Shown here in pieces: positions 1 to 6,547 of a stretch of 10,402 bases of DNA; the first letter of the stretch is position 1, and every line of letters starts with the position of its first letter. Location of the stretch: positions 2,244 to 12,645 of the forward strand of contig JALUBW010000074.1 in NCBI GenBank assembly GCA_027044735.1, written 5' to 3'. A program made the translations under genes and the position numbers. The notes under the pieces were generated by a model that was not told the DNA's origin, searched no databases, and saw nothing but the letters and a program-made list of their open reading frames with translations. This DNA is from Anaerolineales bacterium (GTDB taxonomy: Bacteria > Chloroflexota > Anaerolineae > Anaerolineales > DRMV01).

Positions 1-37
1 TTGCTTATATGCCATTTGTCACCTGTTGGCAGTGGTT

Positions 38-55
38 GCCTTAAGAGGCTAAGGC
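38..55. promoter_or_regulatory. Inverted repeat upstream of the nuoA promoter
   Basis: GCCTTA-N6-TAAGGC is a perfect 6-bp dyad. It sits about 20 bases before the -10 box of the nuoA promoter, where a -35 element would normally lie. It could be an operator or activator site. No T-run follows it, so it does not look like a terminator of an upstream gene. A short dyad like this can arise by chance, so confidence is low. Confidence 0.3.
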
Positions 56-71
56 GAGAGAAGGCGTTTTG

Positions 72-80
72 TGGTAAAAT
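72..80 (+). promoter_or_regulatory. Extended -10 promoter of the nuoA operon
   Basis: TGGTAAAAT matches the extended -10 pattern TGN-TATAAT with one change in the hexamer (TAAAAT at 75-80). At a 17-bp spacing the -35 position reads AGGCGA, so no good -35 box is present; extended -10 promoters often lack one. The predicted transcript start is near base 87, giving a leader of about 70 nt before nuoA. The same ten bases TTTTGTGGTA occur in the promoter of the acidic-protein gene at 9467-9476 on the minus strand. Confidence 0.55.
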
Positions 81-128
81 GCGCTCGGCGCGGTTGTGAA
101 AACTGCCACAGCGACCAGCCATGTATTC

Positions 129-142
129 CTTCCCGCGGGAAG
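129..142. promoter_or_regulatory. 14-bp perfect palindrome in the nuoA leader
   Basis: CTTCCCGCGGGAAG is a perfect palindrome ending 4 bases before the GAGGAG ribosome binding site (147-152) of nuoA. In DNA it could be a regulator binding site. In RNA it could fold as a 5-bp stem with a CGCG loop close to the ribosome binding site. Which of these holds, if either, cannot be told from the sequence alone. Confidence 0.35.
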
Positions 143-157
143 TGATGAGGAGTCAAA

Positions 158-511
158 ATGAACAATTGGCTGTACATCGCAATCTTCTTGTTCGTTTCAA
201 TTGTGATGCCCACATCGCTGGTTGTGATTGGGTTGCTTTTGGGGCCAAAGCGCCCTAACCCCATCAAAACCGACACCTACGAATGCGGCGTGCAAACGTG
301 GGGGGAAACGTGGGTGCAGTTCAAAATTCAGTATTACCTCTTTGCGTTGGTGTTTTTAGTATTTGACATTGAAGTTGCCTTCCTCTACCCGTGGGCGGTT
401 GCTTACAAGGCGCTGCCGCTGTTTGCGGTGTTGGAGGGTGTGCTCTTCATTGTGTTGTTGACCGCCGCGCTGGTTTACGCTTGGCGTAAGGGCGCACTGG
501 AGTGGTCGTAG
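158..511 (+). CDS. nuoA: NADH-quinone oxidoreductase subunit A
   Basis: NuoA (ND3 homologue) is a small membrane subunit of complex I at the junction between the membrane arm and the quinone-binding peripheral arm. The 117-residue product has the family's usual length and about three hydrophobic segments (roughly residues 5-28, 58-78 and 85-110). The first loop carries Y41-E42-C43-G44, the counterpart of the ND3 loop whose cysteine reports the active/deactive state in mitochondria. The second helix carries F69-D70-I71-E72, the conserved acidic pair. The ATG is preceded by GAGGAG at a 5-base spacing. It is the first gene of the run and has its own promoter-like leader. Directly after its stop codon lies a strong terminator-like hairpin, and the next gene is nuoH rather than the usual nuoB. 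Identification is secure. Confidence 0.97.
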   Translation: MNNWLYIAIFLFVSIVMPTSLVVIGLLLGPKRPNPIKTDTYECGVQTWGETWVQFKIQYYLFALVFLVFDIEVAFLYPWAVAYKALPLFAVLEGVLFIVLLTAALVYAWRKGALEWS

Positions 512-548
512 AAGGCTAAGGGCAAGGGTTTGCCGCTTAGCCTTTTTT
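512..548 (+). terminator. Strong terminator-like hairpin between nuoA and nuoH
   Basis: The arms AAGGCTAAG (512-520) and CTTAGCCTT (536-544) pair perfectly over 9 bp. An inner stem GGCAA/TTGCC (521-525 with 530-534) adds 5 bp, with one bulged G at 535. Six T bases (543-548) follow the core, the classic form of a Rho-independent terminator. The stem begins at the base right after the nuoA stop codon, so a ribosome finishing nuoA would cover the 5' arm. Only 14 bases separate the T-run from the nuoH ribosome binding site, which leaves no room for a new promoter. Expression of nuoH and later genes therefore needs readthrough, antitermination or a promoter inside nuoA. Confidence 0.8.
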
Positions 549-562
549 AATCCGGTTGGCGC

Positions 563-568
563 GGAGGA
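563..568 (+). promoter_or_regulatory. Ribosome binding site that sets the nuoH start
   Basis: GGAGGA at 563-568 lies 9 bases before the ATG at 578. An in-frame GTG at 569 directly abuts this site and so cannot be the start used. This selects the ATG at 578. Confidence 0.8.
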
Positions 569-577
569 GTGTGTTCT

Positions 578-1807
578 ATGGGTTTACTGAGCCATCCTAT
601 AACTTTGGTAGCGGACTGGCTGCGTAATTTATTCTTGGGGTGGGGCCTTTCGCAAGGGCTTACCACCGTCTTGTTGTATCTGATTGCAGCCATTGTGGTC
701 GCTTCGTTGGCGAACGCATGGGTTATTTTCTTGATTTGGTTTGAGCGCAAAATTGTGGGGCGTATGCAAGACCGGATAGGCCCGAACCGCGTGGGTCCTT
801 ACGGCTTGTTGCAGCCTTTTGCCGACCTCATCAAAATTATCACCAAAGAAATCATCTTCCCCGACAAGGCGGATAAGCCGCTGTATGTCATTGCCCCGCT
901 GCTGATGGATGCGGCGATTGTGGCGATTTGGGCGGTTATACCGCTTGTGCCGATGGTGGGGATGGATTTCAATGTGGCGGCGCTTTATACGATTGCGGTT
1001 GGTGCTTTTGCCACGTTGGGCATCATCCTCGCCGGCTGGTCTTCTAACAACAAGTTCGCGCTGGTCAGCGCCTTCCGCACGGTGGCGCAGATGATTTCTT
1101 ACGAAGTGCCGACCGTGTTGGCGCTGTTGGTGCCGGTGCTTTTGGCGGGCACGATGAGCCTGCAGGGCATTGTTGAGGCTCAGCATGTTTGGTACATCGT
1201 GCTCGCTCCTCTGGCGTTCGTGATTTATTTCATCGCTTCGGTTGCCGAGGTTGGCCGCACCCCGTTTGACTTGCTGGAGGCTGAATCGGAAATCGTTGCC
1301 GGTTTCCATATTGAATACTCCGGCATGTTGTTCGCCACTTTCTACGTGGGCGACTTTTTGCATGCGTTCACAATTGGCATGTTGGGGGCGGTTTTGTTCT
1401 TGGGCGGCTGGCGCGGTCCGGGTGCGGAGGCTTACCCGCTCCTTGGCTTGATTTACTTGTGGATTAAGGCATTTGTGGTTTACTTCATAGGCGTTTGGGT
1501 GCGCGGCACTCTTCCGCGCTTGCGAATTGACCAGATGATGAATTTCTGCTGGAAGTTCTTGACGCCGCTGGCGCTGATTTTGCTGGTTGAAGCGGCGGTG
1601 GTAGACCGGCTGTTGCTCGGTTTTACGCCGTGGGGGCGTGGGCTGGTGCACTTGGCTATCAATGTGTTCATCGGGGCGCTTGTGATAGCCTATGCTCGCG
1701 CTTACGATAATCGCCGCAAGCGCGAGCGCCCCTTGGCGGCAAAGCCGGGGCAATATCCGGTGGCGCACCCGCCTCAGCCCGCGGCGGCAGAAGCCCAATC
1801 TGATTGA
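578..1807 (+). CDS. nuoH: NADH-quinone oxidoreductase subunit H
   Basis: NuoH (ND1 homologue) anchors the peripheral arm and forms much of the quinone-entry cavity. The 409-residue product shows the two signature stretches of the family: residues 61-80, with GRMQDRIGPNRVGPYG, and residues 224-250, with E-V-G-R-T-P-F-D and the acidic run EAESEIVAGFHIEYSG, which is typical of the charged quinone-cavity loop. It has multiple hydrophobic helices (eight expected for the family). It is longer than the roughly 325 residues of the E. coli protein. Extra length lies at the N-terminus and in a polar, Pro/Ala-rich C-terminal tail of about 30 residues (around 380-409). The start is the ATG after GGAGGA. 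nuoI, which commonly follows nuoH, is missing; nuoJ begins 13 bases after the stop. Confidence 0.97.
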   Translation: MGLLSHPITLVADWLRNLFLGWGLSQGLTTVLLYLIAAIVVASLANAWVIFLIWFERKIVGRMQDRIGPNRVGPYGLLQPFADLIKIITKEIIFPDKADKPLYVIAPLLMDAAIVAIWAVIPLVPMVGMDFNVAALYTIAVGAFATLGIILAGWSSNNKFALVSAFRTVAQMISYEVPTVLALLVPVLLAGTMSLQGIVEAQHVWYIVLAPLAFVIYFIASVAEVGRTPFDLLEAESEIVAGFHIEYSGMLFATFYVGDFLHAFTIGMLGAVLFLGGWRGPGAEAYPLLGLIYLWIKAFVVYFIGVWVRGTLPRLRIDQMMNFCWKFLTPLALILLVEAAVVDRLLLGFTPWGRGLVHLAINVFIGALVIAYARAYDNRRKRERPLAAKPGQYPVAHPPQPAAAEAQSD

Positions 1808-1809
1808 TG

Positions 1810-1813
1810 GGAG
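1810..1813 (+). promoter_or_regulatory. Ribosome binding site that sets the nuoJ start
   Basis: GGAG lies 7 bases before the ATG at 1821. The open frame extends upstream to 1692 inside nuoH, but only the ATG at 1821 has a proper site and gives a family-like N-terminus. Confidence 0.7.
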
Positions 1814-1820
1814 CGGATGT

Positions 1821-2330
1821 ATGACGGCGATGCAGATTATTTTCCTCATTACGGCTGTTGTTACCCTGTTTGCCGCTTTTAGGACGGTGACTACGCCGAA
1901 TTTGATACACGCCGCGCTGTGGTTGATTTTGGCGCTTGCGGGCGTTGCCGTGTTTTACGCCTTGCTGAACGCCAATTTCTTTGCGGTGATTCAGGTGGTG
2001 GTTTACATTGGTGCAATTGCCATCCTGATGGTGTTTGCCATTATGCTCACCCGCCGCGAAATGCGCGACCGCGGCAAGCAGACCAGCGGCCGCTGGTGGT
2101 GGGCGGCAATTTTAGGCGCTGTTTTCTTCGCCGGCGTTACATGGATGATTGAGGCTGTGGCTTTGCCCTCGCAGCCCACGGCGGCAGTGCCCGCCAGCAG
2201 TATTGCCGACCTCGGCAAAGCGCTTGTCAACCCGAACGGCTATGTAATCCCCTTTGAAGTGGCTTCGGTGCTTTTGCTTGCCGCTTTGATTGGGGCTGTC
2301 TTTGTGGCTTGGACGCGCCACAATTCGTAG
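1821..2330 (+). CDS. nuoJ: NADH-quinone oxidoreductase subunit J
   Basis: NuoJ (ND6 homologue) is a membrane subunit in the connecting region between the quinone site and the antiporter-like subunits. The predicted product has 169 residues, close to the family's usual length, with about five hydrophobic segments. The third helix has the characteristic NFFAVIQVVVYIGAIAILMV stretch with its conserved tyrosine and glycine; in known structures this helix carries a pi-bulge that changes during turnover. A short polar loop (residues around 75-88, rich in Arg) follows. The start is the ATG after GGAG, because the upstream in-frame start lies deep in nuoH. The stop codon overlaps the ribosome binding site of nuoK, pointing to translational coupling. 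Identification is secure from motif and neighbours. Confidence 0.95.
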   Translation: MTAMQIIFLITAVVTLFAAFRTVTTPNLIHAALWLILALAGVAVFYALLNANFFAVIQVVVYIGAIAILMVFAIMLTRREMRDRGKQTSGRWWWAAILGAVFFAGVTWMIEAVALPSQPTAAVPASSIADLGKALVNPNGYVIPFEVASVLLLAALIGAVFVAWTRHNS

Positions 2331-2342
2331 GAGGCTGTTGCG

Positions 2343-2651
2343 ATGATTCCCCTCAATTGGTATTTGATTGTGGCGGCGGCTTTGTTCAGCATTGGTCTGT
2401 ACGGCGTGCTTTCACGCAAAAACGCGGTGGCAATTTTGATGGGCGTTGAACTCATGCTCAACGCCGTCAACATCAACTTGTTGACCTTTTGGCGCTACCG
2501 CGCTCCCACCACTACGGCTGGGATGGCTTTTTCGGTAATTGTGTTTGCCGTGGCGGCGGCTGAAGTGTCCGTCGGCCTGGCGCTGTTTATCGCCGTTTAT
2601 CGCCGCTTCAAGACCATTGTTACCGATGAGATTGATTTGATGAAGTGGTAA
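2343..2651 (+). CDS. nuoK: NADH-quinone oxidoreductase subunit K
   Basis: NuoK (ND4L homologue) is a three-helix membrane subunit that carries two glutamates of the central proton-transfer axis. Both are visible: E36 in G-V-E-L-M-L-N and E74 in A-A-E-V-S-V-G. The 102-residue length matches the family. AGGAGG at 2329-2334 overlaps the nuoJ stop and lies 8 bases before the ATG. The stop codon forms the start of a hairpin (2650-2670), which makes the junction to nuoL, with a 59-base gap, unlike the tight nuoH-J-K junctions. Nothing is missing or broken. Confidence 0.97.
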   Translation: MIPLNWYLIVAAALFSIGLYGVLSRKNAVAILMGVELMLNAVNINLLTFWRYRAPTTTAGMAFSVIVFAVAAAEVSVGLALFIAVYRRFKTIVTDEIDLMKW

Positions 2652-2670
2652 AGCCCGGATTCGGGCTTTT
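2650..2670 (+). terminator. Terminator- or attenuator-like hairpin between nuoK and nuoL
   Basis: AAAGCCCG (2650-2657) pairs with CGGGCTTT (2662-2669) around a GATT loop, ending in TTTT. The 5' arm starts inside the nuoK stop codon. The T-run is only four bases and partly inside the stem, so termination would be weak. The middle arm can instead pair with AGCCC at 2671-2675 (GGGCT-TTT-AGCCC), and that segment can in turn pair with GGGC at 2680-2683. The first and second hairpins cannot form together. This resembles an attenuation switch, but it could also be a simple leaky terminator or an mRNA processing or stability hairpin. Confidence 0.55.
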
Positions 2671-2710
2671 AGCCCATCGGGGCGCATCCTTGAGATGATG
2701 TGAGGACGCC

Positions 2711-4912
2711 ATGCCGACAACAACTTTGCTCTGGTTACTACCTGTGTTTCCGTTGGTGGCTTTTGGGCTGATTGTGCTGTTTGCCAACCGCAATCGTGCC
2801 CTAAGCCATACCCTCGCTTTGGGGGCGGCTTTCCTTTCGTGGAGCGGGGCGATGGCGATTTTCGTCTGGGCGCTGCACATTGGTCCGGAGGAACTTGCCA
2901 AGCACCCAGTCCATTCGGTTGTGAAGTGGTTGCCTATTGGTGACACGTATTTGAAACTCGGTGTGATGTTAGACCCGTTGACCGCGGTGGTGCTGTTCTT
3001 CGTCGCGTGGACGATTTTCATGATCTTCCTTTACAGCATCGGCTATCACAACTATGGGCAACCTGAGGGCGACCACGACCAGCCCGGCCTTCCGCCGCAT
3101 GGCGCGACGGTGATTGACGAGCACGGCCACAAGCATAAAGTGCCGTCAATTGAGCCGATGTATTCGCGGTTCTTTGCCTATGTGGCGCTGTTTGCCTTCG
3201 GCATGTATACGCTTGTGGTTTCCGATAACCTGCTCACGCTGTTTGTGGGCTGGGAAATCATGGGCTTGTGCTCGTATTTGCTGATCGGCTTCTGGTTTGC
3301 TAAGCCGTCGGCGCGTGCGGCGGGCATCAAAGCCTTTATGACCACCCGTGTCGGCGATGTGTTCATGCTGTTGGGCATTGGCCTTCTTTACTTCGCCACC
3401 GGCACCCTTTCCTTCACCGATATTTTCAACCCCAAGATGCTCCATGCACTTGGTTCTGCGCCGAGCGGAGTTTTGGGGCTGTCGGTTGCCGGTTTGATAG
3501 GCGTTTTGCTCTTCATCGGCACGGTTGGTAAATCGGCGCAATGGCCGTTGCATGTGTGGCTTCCCGATGCTATGGAAGGCCCGACGCCGGTTTCGGCAAT
3601 GATTCACGCCGCGACGATGGTTTCTGCAGGCGTGTACATGGTAATCCGCATGTTCCCGCTGTTGAAGGTGGGCACTGAAAACAGCGCCTTCTTCCCGCCC
3701 TTAGCGGTGATGGCGTTTATCGGCGCGTTCACCGCTTTGTTTGCGGCAACGATTGCCGTCGCGCAAAACGACATCAAGCGCGTGCTCGCCTATTCCACCA
3801 TCTCTCAGTTGGGCTACATGGTGGCGGCGTTGGGCGCTGGCTCGTATGTGGCGGCAAGTTTCCACTTGGTTACGCATGCCTTCTTCAAGGCGCTGTTGTT
3901 CCTCGGCTCCGGCTCTGTCATCCACGGCATGGAGCACGGCGTGCTTCACACCGGCGAGCACCTTGACCCGCAGGATATGTTCAACATGGGCGGGCTCGCC
4001 AAAAAGATGCCGATTACCTTCTGGACTTTCCTCATCGGCGGTTTTGCGCTTTCGGGCTTCCCTGTGTTGACGGCTGGCTTCTGGTCTAAGGATGAAATCC
4101 TGAGCAGTTCATTCTTTGGCGGACATCCGGTTGTGTTTTGGACTTTGGCGATAGCGGCTCTGTTCACCGCTTTCTACACGATGCGGCAAATAACCCTCAC
4201 CTTCTTGGGCGAGCCGCGCACGCCCGCCGCCGAGCATGCGCAGGAAACCCCGTGGACAATGACCGTGCCGCTGATGGTGTTGGCTTTCTTTGCCCTCACC
4301 TTTGGCTGGACGGGCATCCCGGAGCATTTCCCGATTATCGGCGGCATTTTGCCCACTTGGTTCCAAGAATGGGTCGGTGCGACCTACAAGTTCATTCCGG
4401 GAATTTTTGAAGAGCATGTTGGGCACAGCCTGTTGCCGCTTTACACCTCGCTCACAGTCTCGTTGGGCGGCCTGTTCCTCGGCTGGTGGGTTTACAAAGA
4501 CATCAAGTCTTCAGACCCCGCGACCGACCCTCTGAAGAAATGGCTTGGCCCATTCCACACGCTGTTGCAGAACAAATACTACTTTGACGAGATTTACGAC
4601 CTCTTCCTCGTCAAGCCCGCTTACTGGTTTGCCGAAACCTTCACCTTCAAGTGGATTGACCGCGGCATCATTGACGGCATTCTGCATTTTGCAGCGCGGG
4701 CAACTTACGATACCGGCCGCTTCTTGGCTTACGCTGTAGATTTGCCGATTGTCAGCGGTACCGGCGATTTGATAGGCAACATTGTGCGCACCTTTGGCCG
4801 TGCCTTCCGTGTGGTGCAAACCGGCAAGGTGCAGGATTACATGGTCGCTGTGATGACCTCCGTAGTGGCCTTCGGCGCGTTGGTGTACTACCTGCTGGTT
4901 GTCGTGCACTGA
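2711..4912 (+). CDS. nuoL: NADH-quinone oxidoreductase subunit L
   Basis: NuoL (ND5 homologue) is the distal antiporter-like proton channel of complex I. The 733-residue product is longer than the E. coli protein (about 613). Key residues are present: the helix-5 glutamate E182 in G-W-E-I-M-G-L, the helix-7 lysine K274 in G-K-S-A-Q-W-P, the D-A-M-E-G-P-T-P-V-S stretch, and the histidine helix T-H-A-F-F-K-A-L. The C-terminal part (about 615-733) contains the family's Y-Y-F-D-E-I-Y-D motif, followed by the lateral amphipathic helix and a last membrane helix, with Q-T-G-K-V-Q-D-Y before it. Residues about 113-150 form a polar, histidine-rich insert between early helices. GAGGA at 2702-2706 precedes the ATG. 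It lies 59 bases after nuoK and 25 before nuoM. Confidence 0.97.
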   Translation: MPTTTLLWLLPVFPLVAFGLIVLFANRNRALSHTLALGAAFLSWSGAMAIFVWALHIGPEELAKHPVHSVVKWLPIGDTYLKLGVMLDPLTAVVLFFVAWTIFMIFLYSIGYHNYGQPEGDHDQPGLPPHGATVIDEHGHKHKVPSIEPMYSRFFAYVALFAFGMYTLVVSDNLLTLFVGWEIMGLCSYLLIGFWFAKPSARAAGIKAFMTTRVGDVFMLLGIGLLYFATGTLSFTDIFNPKMLHALGSAPSGVLGLSVAGLIGVLLFIGTVGKSAQWPLHVWLPDAMEGPTPVSAMIHAATMVSAGVYMVIRMFPLLKVGTENSAFFPPLAVMAFIGAFTALFAATIAVAQNDIKRVLAYSTISQLGYMVAALGAGSYVAASFHLVTHAFFKALLFLGSGSVIHGMEHGVLHTGEHLDPQDMFNMGGLAKKMPITFWTFLIGGFALSGFPVLTAGFWSKDEILSSSFFGGHPVVFWTLAIAALFTAFYTMRQITLTFLGEPRTPAAEHAQETPWTMTVPLMVLAFFALTFGWTGIPEHFPIIGGILPTWFQEWVGATYKFIPGIFEEHVGHSLLPLYTSLTVSLGGLFLGWWVYKDIKSSDPATDPLKKWLGPFHTLLQNKYYFDEIYDLFLVKPAYWFAETFTFKWIDRGIIDGILHFAARATYDTGRFLAYAVDLPIVSGTGDLIGNIVRTFGRAFRVVQTGKVQDYMVAVMTSVVAFGALVYYLLVVVH

Positions 4913-4925
4913 CTCCGGCACGGAT

Positions 4926-4931
4926 AAGGAG
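4926..4931 (+). promoter_or_regulatory. Ribosome binding site that sets the nuoM start
   Basis: AAGGAG lies 6 bases before the ATG at 4938. The frame is open from a TTG at 4899 inside nuoL, but that codon has no good site and would add 13 polar residues not expected before the first membrane helix. Confidence 0.75.
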
Positions 4932-4937
4932 TGGACT

Positions 4938-6506
4938 ATGGCGTTTGTTATGGATCATTTGCTTTCCTGGATTTTGTTCACGCCCGCTCTGGCCGCGGTG
5001 GTGATGCTTTTCTTCCCGAAGGACAAGGTGAAGTTTCACCGTTGGTTTGCCTTCGCGGCCAGTTTGATTCCGTTGGCGCTTTCCATCGTGCTGTGGGTGA
5101 AATTTGACCCATCGCAGACGGGCTTTCAGTTCCAGGAGCAGGCGGCGTGGTTTACGGCGGTGCATTCCGCTTACCATTTGGGCGTGGACGGCATTTCGCT
5201 GACGATGGTTTTGCTCACCACTTTGCTCACTTCCGCCGCTTTGCTGGCTTCGTTCAGCATCACCGAGCGCGTCCAAACCTACATGGTGCTTTTCCTGCTC
5301 ATGGAAACGGGCATGTTGGGCGTGTTCATGGCGCTGGACATGGTGTTCTTCTATGTGTTTTGGGAAGTGAGCCTGATACCGATGTTCTTCTTGATTTTGC
5401 AGTGGGGCAGCGAAAAGGGCGTGCGGTATTGGCGTCTTGGCAAGCGTGGCGAAGCCAAAGAGCGGACTTATGCGGCGTTCAAGTTCTTGCTCTACACGAT
5501 GGTCGGTTCTTTTGGTTTGCTGATTGCAATTTTCCTCATTGGGAGCAAAGTGGGCTCTTACGACATCGTAACGATGTTCCACAAGTGGCCTACGCTCTCG
5601 GGTAGCATTTTTGGGCTTCCGATTTCCACCATCAAGGCGCTGGCTTTTTGGGGTTTTGTGATAGCGTTTGCGGTGAAAGTGCCGGTTTGGCCGTTCCACA
5701 CATGGCTTCCCGATGCCCACACGGCGGCGCCCACGCCCGGCTCTATGATTCTGGCGGGCGTGATGCTGAAGTTGGGCGCTTACGGCTTTTTGCGCTTTGT
5801 GCTGCCGCTTTACCCTGTGCAGGCTAAGTATTACGCCGGGGCGCTCGCTTTCTTGGCGATGATGTCCATTGTGATGGGTGCTTTTGCCTCTTACGGTCAG
5901 ACCGATTTCAAGCGCTTGGTGGCTTATTCTTCTGTGAACCACATGGGCTTTGTGATTTTGGGCATCGCGGCGGCGGCATTCCTCGCCGGCAGCGACCCGA
6001 CGAGCGCCGCAGCGGCGTTGAACGGCGCAGTCCTGCAAATGTTCAACCACGGGCTTTCAGCCGCCGGTATGTTCTTCCTCGTCGGCGTGCTGTATGAGCG
6101 GGCGCATACGCGCGACCTCAACGCCTTTGGCGGGCTTTGGCCGTTGTTGCCCATTTACGGCGGCATTTTGGTCTTTACCTCAATGGCTTCGCTTGGCTTG
6201 CCCGGCTTGAACGGCTTTGTCTCCGAGTTCTTGGTTGTGCGGGGTGCTTTCCCTGCCTTCATGTTCTTGACCACGCTGAGCATGTTGGGCTTGCTCTTTA
6301 CCGGTGCTTACATCCTCAAGGGGCTGAAGCATGTGCTGCAAGGCCCGCTCAACACCAAGTGGGTGGGGCATCTTACCGATATGTCGGTGCGTGAAATTGT
6401 GGTCATCGCCCCGCTGATGGTGCTGATGCTGTGGATTGGCGTCTGGCCGATGTGGATTTTGGGCGTAATCAACAAAGCGGCGATGCATTTGCTGGCTCTG
6501 CTTTGA
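4938..6506 (+). CDS. nuoM: NADH-quinone oxidoreductase subunit M
   Basis: NuoM (ND4 homologue) is the middle antiporter-like proton channel. The 522-residue product has the usual length. It carries E143 in V-F-W-E-V-S-L-I-P, K247 in F-A-V-K-V-P-V-W-P-F-H, and K278 in V-M-L-K-L-G-A-Y-G. Together with the T-W-L-P-D-A-H motif, these are the residues used for proton transfer in the family. About fourteen hydrophobic helices can be followed along the chain. A basic loop (K-R-G-E-A-K-E-R, around residue 170) links helices near the middle. The stop is followed by a 41-base gap before nuoN, which holds only a short GC dyad and no T-run. NuoL, M and N are paralogues related to Mrp-type Na+/H+ antiporter subunits. 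Confidence 0.97.
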   Translation: MAFVMDHLLSWILFTPALAAVVMLFFPKDKVKFHRWFAFAASLIPLALSIVLWVKFDPSQTGFQFQEQAAWFTAVHSAYHLGVDGISLTMVLLTTLLTSAALLASFSITERVQTYMVLFLLMETGMLGVFMALDMVFFYVFWEVSLIPMFFLILQWGSEKGVRYWRLGKRGEAKERTYAAFKFLLYTMVGSFGLLIAIFLIGSKVGSYDIVTMFHKWPTLSGSIFGLPISTIKALAFWGFVIAFAVKVPVWPFHTWLPDAHTAAPTPGSMILAGVMLKLGAYGFLRFVLPLYPVQAKYYAGALAFLAMMSIVMGAFASYGQTDFKRLVAYSSVNHMGFVILGIAAAAFLAGSDPTSAAAALNGAVLQMFNHGLSAAGMFFLVGVLYERAHTRDLNAFGGLWPLLPIYGGILVFTSMASLGLPGLNGFVSEFLVVRGAFPAFMFLTTLSMLGLLFTGAYILKGLKHVLQGPLNTKWVGHLTDMSVREIVVIAPLMVLMLWIGVWPMWILGVINKAAMHLLALL

Positions 6507-6547
6507 TGTCCGGCTGGTGTGCCGAACTTGTGTCTGGAGGTGCCTAA

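Noticed and set aside
1692..1820. A longer nuoJ starting inside nuoH
   Set aside because: It would overlap nuoH by over 100 bases and add a polar N-terminus unlike NuoJ; the ATG at 1821 has a proper ribosome binding site.
629..1849. A 406-residue open frame antisense to nuoH
   Set aside because: It mirrors a clear NuoH coding sequence, has a basic, low-complexity composition (many His, Arg, Gln) with no domain look, and arises from the codon bias of the sense gene.
4752..6050. A 432-residue open frame antisense to nuoM and the end of nuoL
   Set aside because: Same reason: its composition is rich in His, Arg and Gln, it has no ribosome binding site of note, and it lies fully over well-supported genes.
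6507..6547. CGGC/GCCG dyad between nuoM and nuoN as a third intra-operon terminator
   Set aside because: The stem is only 4 bp and no T-run follows.
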